NCBI GenBank assembly: GCA_026989495.1
Contig: JALSJE010000090.1
Coordinates: forward strand, 1 to 55,886
Length of the DNA stretch: 55,886 bases
Reading direction: 5' to 3'
DNA from: Gammaproteobacteria bacterium
Lineage (GTDB): Bacteria > Pseudomonadota > Gammaproteobacteria > S144-34
In this document: piece by piece, positions 1-7,100 of the stretch
Numbering within the stretch: the stretch's first letter is position 1
Layout of the letters: the number at the start of each line of letters is the position of its first letter
Program-made: the position numbers and the translations under genes
Notes under the pieces: generated by a model
Told to the model about the DNA's origin: nothing
Databases searched by the model: none
What the model saw: only the letters and a program-made list of their open reading frames with translations

Positions 1-16
1 CCTACAAGGATAGGAA

Positions 17-159
17 ATCGATCCGCTGCGCGGAGCGATCAGCGCGATAGTGCCTTGCATTCCATTTCGATTTTTCGCGTGTCGTCATACACTTCCCTGT
101 GCATGGGCCGTCCCTGGCCGCGGGGAAGGCCTGAAAAGTCTCGATTTTTCAGGCCTTCC
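17..159 (-). repeat. Four-hairpin intergenic element, copy A
   Basis: Read on the minus strand, this begins 35 bases after the YqeY stop with a terminator-like hairpin (124-159; arms GGAAGGCCTGAAAA / TTTTCAGGCCTTCC). It then carries a GGCC dyad, a CATGCAC...GTGTATG hairpin and a final TCCGC-gca-GCGGA hairpin. The same order of modules occurs at 35978-36142 and 46405-46568, and its first two modules at 46633-46690. The left boundary is uncertain because the copy diverges towards the window edge. Confidence 0.85.
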
Positions 160-194
160 GACCGACTCCGGCCGCCGGCCCGGGGGGGCCGGGC

Positions 195-650
195 TCAGCC
201 GCCCAGTCGGGCCTTGACCCGGGCGCTGAGCGCGCCCATGTCGGCACGTCCCTGGACCTTGGGCTTGAGCCAGCCCATGACCTTGCCCATGTCGCGCATC
301 CCTTGGGCGCCGGTGGCGGCGATGGCCTCCTCGACGAGGGCCTCGAGGGCCGCCTCGTCCAGCGGCTCCGGAAGATAGGCCTGGATCAGCTCGAGCTCGT
401 AGCGCTCCTGCTCGGCCTGCTCGGAGCGACCGGCCTGGGCGTACTGCTCGGCCGCCTCGCGGCGCTGCTTGGCCAGCCGCTGGAGCACGGCGATGCCGGC
501 CGCCTCGTCCAGGGGGCCCTTGCCCTCCTTCTCCTTCTCCTGGAGGGCGGCGAGCACGAGGCGCAGCGCGCGGAGCCGCCGCTGGTCGCGCGCCTTGAGC
601 GCGGCCTTCATGTCCTGCTCGATGCGCGCCTTGAGGGTGGGCTCGGCCAT
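195..650 (-). CDS. GatB/YqeY domain protein
   Basis: This 151-residue protein is a free-standing YqeY-type domain related to the C-terminal tRNA-binding tail domain of the amidotransferase subunit GatB. It is mostly charged helix, opening with a KARIEQDMKAALKARD-type segment and containing a conserved IQAYLPEPLDE stretch, which is the family signature. Its usual length is about 148 residues, so it is complete. It follows rpsU on the same strand, the common gammaproteobacterial order (rpsU-yqeY, normally followed by dnaG and rpoD). Here an intergenic repeat follows instead and the window ends. Its cellular role is not established; tRNA-dependent amidation is an inference from the domain. Confidence 0.93.
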   Translation of the reverse strand: MAEPTLKARIEQDMKAALKARDQRRLRALRLVLAALQEKEKEGKGPLDEAAGIAVLQRLAKQRREAAEQYAQAGRSEQAEQERYELELIQAYLPEPLDEAALEALVEEAIAATGAQGMRDMGKVMGWLKPKVQGRADMGALSARVKARLGG

Positions 651-686
651 GGCGGCGGGGTGGGCCTGGCTGCCCGCGGCACGGCC

Positions 687-902
687 TCAGTAGGGCCGCT
701 GGAGCCGGGCCTGCTCCTTGGCGAGGCGCTTGAGGTGACGCTTGATGGCGGCGGCGCGCTTGCGCTTGCGCACCTGGGTGGGCTTCTCGTAGTACTCGCG
801 GCGGCGCAGCTCCGTCAGGATGCCGGCCTTCTCGCAGGCGCGCTTGAAGCGCCGCAGCGCCACATCGAAGGGCTCGTTCTCTTTGACCTTGACCGTGGGC
901 AT
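687..902 (-). CDS. rpsU: 30S ribosomal protein S21
   Basis: This 71-residue basic protein is ribosomal protein S21 of the small subunit, which helps initiation complexes form on mRNA. The sequence starts [20 protein letters not shown] and ends in a Lys/Arg-rich tail, and both length and motif match the family exactly. It is the first gene of a minus-strand unit with the YqeY gene, 36 bases apart, and is divergent from tsaD. This is the classic macromolecular-synthesis operon arrangement. The leader contains a perfect 16-bp palindrome (931-946) about 30 bases upstream of the start. Confidence 0.98.
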   Translation of the reverse strand: MPTVKVKENEPFDVALRRFKRACEKAGILTELRRREYYEKPTQVRKRKRAAAIKRHLKRLAKEQARLQRPY

Positions 903-930
903 GCGCTCCTGACCTCGGTTCGTGCTCGTG

Positions 931-946
931 CCCGGGGATCCCCGGG
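931..946. promoter_or_regulatory. Perfect 16-bp palindrome in the rpsU/tsaD divergent region
   Basis: CCCGGGGATCCCCGGG is a perfect palindrome in the 138-bp gap between rpsU (minus) and tsaD (plus). It could be an operator, or a hairpin in the rpsU leader RNA. In DNA this GC-rich a short GC palindrome can arise by chance, so any function is a guess. Confidence 0.35.
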
Positions 947-1040
947 AAGCGCGCCATTCTAGCGGCCGCTACCCGCGAATGCAAAACGCGCCGCGACGAG
1001 CCGTCCCATGAGGGTGGCGTTGCGGGTACAGTTGGGCGCC

Positions 1041-2072
1041 ATGCGCGTGCTGGGCATCGAGACCTCCTGCGACGAGACGGCCGCGGCCCTCTACGAGCCT
1101 GGTCGGGGGCTGCTGGCCCAGGCCGTGCACAGCCAGGTGGCGGTGCACGCCCCTTACGGGGGCGTGGTGCCGGAGCTCGCCTCCCGCGACCACGTCCGCA
1201 AGCTCCTGCCGCTGGTGCGGCAGGTGCTGGAGGCGGCCGGCTGCGGGCCGCGCGACCTCGGCGGGGTGGCCTACACGGCCGGACCGGGCCTGGTCGGGGC
1301 GCTGCTCGTGGGCGCTTCGGTGGGGCGGGCGCTCGCGCAGGGGCTCGGGGTGCCGGCCCTGGGCGTGCATCACATGGAGGGCCATCTGCTGGCCCCCATG
1401 CTGGAGCCCGAGCCGCCGGGCTTCCCCTTCGTCGCCCTGCTGGTCTCGGGCGGGCACACGCTGCTGGTGGCGGTGGAGGGCGTGGGCCGCTACCGCATCC
1501 TGGGCCAGACCCTGGACGATGCCGTGGGCGAGGCCTTCGACAAGACGGCCAAGCTGCTGGGTCTGCCCTATCCGGGCGGGCCGGCGCTGGCGGCGCTGGC
1601 CGAGCGGGGCCGCCCCGGCCGCTTCGCCTTCCCGCGGCCGATGACGGAGCGGCCCGGCCTCGATTTCAGCTTCAGCGGCATCAAGACCCACGCCATCCAG
1701 GTGCTGCGGCAGGCCGGGGGCGAGGCGGCGGATGAGCAGACGCGCGCCGATATCGCCCATGCCTTCCAGGAGGCCATCGTGGAGACGCTGGTCATCAAGT
1801 GCCGGCGGGCCGTGGAGGCCACCGGCTTCGGGCGCCTGGTGGTGGCCGGCGGCGTGGGGGCCAACCGCGCGCTGCGGGCGGCGCTGGCCGCCTGGGGCGG
1901 GCGTGCGGGCGTCGAGGTGCGCTATCCGCGGCCCGAGCTGTGCACGGACAATGCCGCCATGATCGCCTATGCGGGCGCGGTGCGTCTGGCGGCGGGCGAG
2001 CGCGAGGGACCGGCCATCCGGGTGCGGCCGCGGTGGCCGCTGGACGAGCTCCGTCCCCCCGGCGCGACGTAG
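1041..2072 (+). CDS. tsaD: tRNA N6-adenosine threonylcarbamoyltransferase TsaD
   Basis: This 343-residue protein transfers the threonylcarbamoyl group to A37 of ANN-decoding tRNAs, working with TsaB and TsaE. It begins [13 protein letters not shown], the near-invariant N-terminus of the family, which is why this ATG is chosen over the in-frame ATG at 1008. The ASKHA-fold HxEGH iron-binding motif (H111-MEGH) is present, as are an SGGHT segment and the C-terminal [10 protein letters not shown] and [12 protein letters not shown] motifs. It is divergent from rpsU, as in many proteobacteria, and convergent with plsY 7 bases downstream. Confidence 0.98.
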   Translation: MRVLGIETSCDETAAALYEPGRGLLAQAVHSQVAVHAPYGGVVPELASRDHVRKLLPLVRQVLEAAGCGPRDLGGVAYTAGPGLVGALLVGASVGRALAQGLGVPALGVHHMEGHLLAPMLEPEPPGFPFVALLVSGGHTLLVAVEGVGRYRILGQTLDDAVGEAFDKTAKLLGLPYPGGPALAALAERGRPGRFAFPRPMTERPGLDFSFSGIKTHAIQVLRQAGGEAADEQTRADIAHAFQEAIVETLVIKCRRAVEATGFGRLVVAGGVGANRALRAALAAWGGRAGVEVRYPRPELCTDNAAMIAYAGAVRLAAGEREGPAIRVRPRWPLDELRPPGAT

Positions 2073-2079
2073 GCCGCGC

Positions 2080-2676
2080 TCAGCCCCGACGCGCCCCGAT
2101 GCGGTCCTCGGTGCCGGCGAGCAGCCGCGCCATGTTGCCGCGGTGGCGCCACAGGAGCAGCGCCGCCATGAAGGCGGCCGCGGCCACGTAGGCCGGCTCG
2201 CCCGAGAGCCACAGCGCCCAGCCTGGCGCCAGCGCCGCGGCGACGATGGCGGCCAGCGAGGAGTAGCGGAAGGCCGCCGCCACCGCGAGCCAGGTCCCCA
2301 CGGTGGCGAGCCCCACCGCCCAGGAGAGCGCGAGCAGCGCGCCCAGGGTGGTGGCCACGCCCTTCCCTCCGCGGAAGCCGAAGAAGACCGGGTAGAGGTG
2401 GCCGAGGAAGGCGGCGCAGGCGGCGAGCGCGGCCACCGCGGGGCGCCCGTCGAGGGCGAGGGCGGCCAGCGGCGGGACGGCGCCCTTCAGCATGTCGCCC
2501 GCGAGCGTGAGGGCGGCGGCCGCCCGGCCCCCGGTGCGCAGCACGTTGGTGGCGCCCGGGTTGCGCGAGCCCACCGTGCGGGGGTCGGGCAGCCCCAGCA
2601 GGCGCGCCACCACGATGGCGGTGGCCACGGAGCCCAGGAGATAGCCGGCGAGGATGACGAGGGCGGCGGTGAGCAT
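2080..2676 (-). CDS. plsY: Glycerol-3-phosphate acyltransferase PlsY
   Basis: This 198-residue integral membrane enzyme acylates glycerol-3-phosphate with acyl-phosphate, the first step of phospholipid synthesis. The sequence shows several hydrophobic helices, the GSRNPGATN substrate loop and a FFGFRGGKGVAT loop, all characteristic of PlsY. The start MLTAALVILAGYLLGS is chosen because it places the first transmembrane helix at the N-terminus; an in-frame ATG at 2715 would add a Pro-rich 13-residue extension. It is divergent from folB by 78 bases, the conserved tsaD-plsY-folB neighbourhood of gammaproteobacteria. Confidence 0.96.
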   Translation of the reverse strand: MLTAALVILAGYLLGSVATAIVVARLLGLPDPRTVGSRNPGATNVLRTGGRAAAALTLAGDMLKGAVPPLAALALDGRPAVAALAACAAFLGHLYPVFFGFRGGKGVATTLGALLALSWAVGLATVGTWLAVAAAFRYSSLAAIVAAALAPGWALWLSGEPAYVAAAAFMAALLLWRHRGNMARLLAGTEDRIGARRG

Positions 2677-2754
2677 AGGCCGCCAATTGGACGGCGGGCC
2701 GGGCGCCGGGGTCAAGCTCGCCGCGGCGCGGGCGCTCCGGTATCCTGCGCGGCC

Positions 2755-3126
2755 ATGGACATCGTCTTCCTGCGTGAGCTTCGCGTCGAGACCGTCATCG
2801 GCATCTTCGAGTGGGAGCGGCGCATCCGCCAGGTGGTGAGCCTGGACCTGGAGATGGCGACGGACGTGGCGCGCGCGGCGGCCTCCGACGCCATCGAGGA
2901 CGCGCTCGACTACAAGGCCGTGGCCAAGCGCCTCATCCAGTTCGTGGGCGAGAGCCGCTTCCAGCTCGTGGAGACGCTCGCCGAGCGCGTGGCCGCGCTG
3001 CTTCGCGAGGAGTTCGGCATCCCCTGGGTGCGGGTGACGGTGAGCAAGCCCGGGGCGGTGCGCGGCGCGCGGGAGGTGGGCGTGGTGATCGAGCGCGGCG
3101 AGCGCCCCGCGGGCCGGGGGTCGTGA
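2755..3126 (+). CDS. folB: Dihydroneopterin aldolase
   Basis: This 123-residue enzyme cleaves 7,8-dihydroneopterin to 6-hydroxymethyl-dihydropterin in folate synthesis. It starts MDIVFLRELRVETVIGIFEWER, matching the family's IxGIxxWER segment, and carries the LDYKAVAKRL and LVETLAERVA stretches that form the pterin-binding pocket. Length matches the usual 115-125 residues. Its TGA stop overlaps the ATG of folK by one base, so the two are translationally coupled. The start is the first ATG that gives the conserved N-terminus. Confidence 0.96.
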   Translation: MDIVFLRELRVETVIGIFEWERRIRQVVSLDLEMATDVARAAASDAIEDALDYKAVAKRLIQFVGESRFQLVETLAERVAALLREEFGIPWVRVTVSKPGAVRGAREVGVVIERGERPAGRGS

Positions 3127-3638
3127 TGCGCGCCTACGTCAGCGTCGGCAGCAACCTCTCGCCCGAGCGCCACGTGCCCGCGGCGCTCGCGGCCCTGGAG
3201 GCGCGCTTCGGTCCCCTGCGCGTCTCCACCGTCTACCGCTGCCGGGCCGAGGGATTCGAGGGCCCGGACTTCCACAACCTGGCCGTGGCCTTCGACACCG
3301 CCGAGCCGCCGGAGGCGGTGGCGGCGGCCCTGCGCGCCATCGAGGCCGCCCACGGCCGCCGCCGCGGGGGGCCGCGCTTCGCCTCGCGCACCCTGGACCT
3401 GGATCTCGTCCTGTGGGGCGAGGAAGTGGTCGCGCGCGCGGGCCTGCGCCTGCCGCGCGCGGAGGTGCTGCGCTACGCCTTCGTGCTGCGGCCGCTCGCC
3501 GAGATCGCCCCGGGGCTGCGTCACCCCGAGGCGGGCCGGACGCTCGCGGAGCTGTGGGCCGAGATGGCCCCTTCCGCGCCGCGCATGGAGCCGTTGGGCC
3601 GGCCCCCGGTCAGTGGTGGCCGCCGTGGGGGGGGCTGA
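3126..3638 (+). CDS. folK: 2-Amino-4-hydroxy-6-hydroxymethyldihydropteridine diphosphokinase
   Basis: This 170-residue HPPK uses ATP to pyrophosphorylate 6-hydroxymethyl-dihydropterin, the step after FolB. It begins MRAYVSVGSNLSPE and has the signature RTLDLDLVL around residues 90-100 plus the LPRAEVLRYAFVLRPLAEIAP C-terminal motif. The ATG overlaps the folB stop. The last residues are a Gly/Arg-rich tail (SGGRRGGG) that overlaps the convergent His-rich gene by 29 bases. The pterin theme recurs in the pteridine-reductase-like gene at 9823-10590. Confidence 0.96.
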   Translation: MRAYVSVGSNLSPERHVPAALAALEARFGPLRVSTVYRCRAEGFEGPDFHNLAVAFDTAEPPEAVAAALRAIEAAHGRRRGGPRFASRTLDLDLVLWGEEVVARAGLRLPRAEVLRYAFVLRPLAEIAPGLRHPEAGRTLAELWAEMAPSAPRMEPLGRPPVSGGRRGGG

Positions 3639-3927
3639 ACCAGACCCCGTGGAGAAGGCTCCAGCCGCCGTGATGCCACTCGCGCCATCCGTGACGGTAG
3701 ACGTGCCGGTACCCGTGACGGTAGACGTGCCGCCACCGGTGGCCGTGGCCACCTGGGGCATCGTGGTGACCGGCCCCGTCCCAGCCGTGGGCCACCTCCT
3801 CGACCAGCACCTGGACGGCGAGCCCACCATGGGGGTGGTGGTCGTGCGCACCGGCCGGCCCCGCCCAGGCGAGGGCTGCCGTCAGCGCCATCGCGGCTGT
3901 CACGGCACCTGCCGATCTCCTGCCCAT
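3610..3927 (-). CDS. Histidine-rich secreted small protein
   Basis: This 105-residue protein has a clear Sec signal peptide (basic start MGRRS, hydrophobic core, cleavage near AGPAGA-HDHH). The mature part is about one fifth histidine, with aromatic and glycine residues. A tandem 24-bp DNA repeat (3690-3737) encodes YRHVYRHG-type repeats. No catalytic domain is visible. The composition suggests periplasmic binding of a metal such as nickel, copper or zinc, but this is inference. It is a single gene overlapping the end of folK by 29 bases on the opposite strand. Start and signal peptide make it more than a chance frame. Confidence 0.7.
   Translation of the reverse strand: MGRRSAGAVTAAMALTAALAWAGPAGAHDHHPHGGLAVQVLVEEVAHGWDGAGHHDAPGGHGHRWRHVYRHGYRHVYRHGWREWHHGGWSLLHGVWFSPPHGGHH
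3690..3737. repeat. Two tandem 24-bp units in the His-rich gene
   Basis: Two adjacent 24-bp units (3690-3713 and 3714-3737), both starting CGTGACGGTAGACGTGCCG, differ only in their last few bases. Translated on the minus strand they give Tyr-Arg-His-Val repeats, so in-frame duplication has lengthened the His-rich stretch. Confidence 0.8.
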
Positions 3928-4155
3928 GCCGCACCTCCGTCGGGTCGGATGGGGGAACGGTTCCCCAGATTCGCACCGGCAATCCTTCCATACCTTGGCT
4001 GAACCGAACCTGAACGCACGCAGCCCTGAGACGCGTTTTGTGATCGCGTTCCCCGACCCGGCCCCGCGCCTGCCGTAGATTCAGGCTGGCGCCCCTTCCC
4101 CCCGGGGCGCCGCGCCGCCCCGGGGCGGCCGCACGGGAGAGAGGAGGAGAGGACG

Positions 4156-7100
4156 GTGGGCGCCGCCACCCGGCTCGTGGACGTCAAGGTCCTGCGCGGC
4201 TTCGAGCCGCTCGCGGGGCTCCCCCTGGACCGGCTCAAGGAGCTCGCGGCCAAGGCGCGCGTGATCCAGTATGCCGCGGGCCGGCCCGTCTACCGCCGGG
4301 GCGAGCGGACGCGCCACACCCTGTTCCTGCTCTCGGGCCAGGTCGTCTTCCGGCGCGAGGGCCGCCGCGACCAGACCGTGAAGGCCGGCAGCGCCCGCGC
4401 GCGCCGCGCCATCGTCCCCCCGGATGCCGGCACCGTCGAGGTCGTGGCCAAGGGGCAGGCGAGCCTGCTCTCGGTGGACACCGACCTGCTCGAGATCCTG
4501 CTGAGCTGGAACGATCCCGCCGCCTACGAGGTCACCGAGATCGACCTCGCCGAAGAGGAGGAAGGCGACGGCTGGCTCGCGCGCCTGCTGCAGCGGCCGG
4601 GCTTCCGGCGCCTGCCGGCCGAGGCGCTGCAGCGCCTCATGGGCCGCCTCGAGGAGGTGGCGGCGCAGGCCGGCGAGGCGGTGGTGCGCCAGGACGAGCG
4701 CGACGACGGGTACTACATCGTCAAGAGCGGGGCCTTCCGGGTGACGCGCCGGCCCGAGGCGGGCGCCGCGGAGGTGGAGCTGGCGCGCCTCGGCCCGGGC
4801 GACGGCTTCGGCGAGGAGGCGCTGATCACCGGCGGCGTGCGCAACGCCACCGTCACCGCCCTCGAGCAGGGCGTGCTGCTGCGGCTCGCGCGCCAGGACT
4901 TTCTCGAGCTGCTGGTCGGGCCCCTGGTGGAGTCCCTGGACGAGGAAGCCTGCGCCCGCCTGCTGCGCGAGGGCGCCGTGCTGCTGGACGTGCGCAGCCC
5001 CGAGGAGCACGAGCGCCAGCCCGTGGGTCTCAACGTGCCGCTGTCGGTGCTGCGGCTCAAGGCCGACAGCCTCGACCGCAGCCGCCGCTACGTGGTCTGC
5101 TGCGACGACGGCGCCCGCAGCCGCGCCGCCGCCTATCTCCTGGTGCAGCTCGGATTCGACGCGGTCCACCTCGCGGGCGGGCTCGCCGCCGCGGGGACGC
5201 CGGCAGGCGGCGAGGGGCAGGGCGCGGAGGTGGTGCCGCTGGCGGCGGCGCGCGAGGCCCGGGCGCGGCAGGCCCAGGAGGCCGAGCGCCGTGCCGAGCA
5301 GGCCGCCGAGCAGGCCCGGGCCGCCGACGCGGCGCGGGCGGCCGCGGAGCGGGAGCTGGCGGCGCTGCGCGCACGGCTGGCCGAGCTGGAGGGCGAGCTC
5401 GCCGCCGCGCGCGAGGCCGCCCAGGCGGCAGCCGCGGAGCGCGAGCGCCTCGCCGGGCGGGCGCAGGCGGCCGAGGCCGCCCGGCAGGAGGCGCAGGCGC
5501 GGCTGGAGGGCGCGGTCAGGGACGCGCGCGAAGCGGCGGGCGCCTCCCTGCGTGCCCTGCGCGACGAGGTGCAGACGCTGCGCCGCGAGCTCGCCCAGGC
5601 CCGCGAGGCCGCAGCCGCCTCGGCCGAGGCGGAGGAGGCCGCGCGGTCGCGGGTGGCGGAGCTGGAGCGGGCGCTCACCGAGCTTCAGGCGGACATGTCC
5701 GCGGCGGTGGAGCAGGCCCATGCGGACGTCGAGGGCCTGAAGCAGCGCATCGACAGGCTGGAGTCGGCACGGGCCGAGGCCGAGCGCCGGGTGGTCGAGC
5801 TCGAGCGCGACCTGGAGGCGGCCCGGGAGGATGCCGCGGCGGCGGCGCGGTCCGAGGAGGCCGAGGCGCGTGTGGAGGCCCTGGAGCGCGAGCTCGCCGA
5901 GGCGCGTGCGGCCGCCGAGCGGGCCCAGGCACGCGCGGACGAGCTCGCCGCCGCGCACGAGGCGGCCGAGGCCAGGGCCCGGGCGATGGCCCGGGAGCTG
6001 GAGGCGCTGAAGGCGCGGTCCGGCGAGGCCGAGTCGCTCCAGGGCCGGCTCGCCGAGCGCGAGCAGGCGCTGGCGCAGCTTCGGGCCCGGGTGGGCGAGC
6101 TCGAAGCGGCGGCGGAGGCCGCGCGCCGGCAGGAGGCGGATCTGCGCCGCCTGCTGGAGGCACGCGCGCGCGACGAGTCGGAGACGCTGGAGCGGCTGCA
6201 GGCCGAGCTGGCCCGGGCGCGGGAGGCGGAGGCCGGGCGGGCCGAGGCGGCCCGTCGGGCCGAGGCCGCCGCCGAGGCCGCCCGCGACCGGGCGGCCGCG
6301 CTGGAGCGGGAGCTGGCCAGCGCGCGGGCGGCGGCCGAGGCCTCGGAGGAGGCCCTGTGCGCGGCGCGCGCCGCCCTGGAGGAGGCCGGGCGCGAGCGCG
6401 ATGCCCTGCGCGAGCGTACGGTGGAGCTGGAGCGGGCGCTCGCCGAGCAGGAGCGGGCGCTCGAGGCGCTGCGGGCGCAGGCCGAGGGTACGGAGGCCCT
6501 GCGCGCGGAGCTCGAGGCGGCCCGCGCCGCCCGTGACGAGGCCGCCGGCCGTGCCGCCGGGCTGGCGGAAGAGCTCGAGACCCTGCGTGCGCAGCTTGAG
6601 GCCGTGCGCGCCGAGCTGGGCACGCGCGTGCGGGGGCTCGAGGAGCGTCTCGCCGCCGAGGAGGCCGCGCGCGCCGCGGCGGAGTCAGAACGGGACGCGC
6701 ATCGTGCCGCACTGGAGGCGGCGGGGCGCGAACGCGACGAGCTGCTGGAACGCATACGCGTCCTGGAAGCCGAGCTCGCCTCCCGCGAGGAGGCATTCGG
6801 TGCGTTGCGGGCGCAGGCCGAAGCCGATGCCGAGGCCGCCCGCGACCGGGCGGCCGCGCTGGAGCGGGAGCTGGCCAGCGCGCGGGCGGCGGCCGAGGCC
6901 TCGGAGGAGGCCCTGCGCGCGGCGCGCGCCGCCCTGGAGGAGGCCGGGCGCGAGCGCGAAGCCCTGCGCGAGCGTACGGCGGAGCTGGAGCGTGCCCTCG
7001 CCGAGCGTGAGGAGGCGCTGCGTACCGCCGAGGAGCGCGCGGCGAGCCTGCTGCGCACCCGCATCGGGACGCTCGAGCGCGAGCGCGACGAGGCCCGTGC

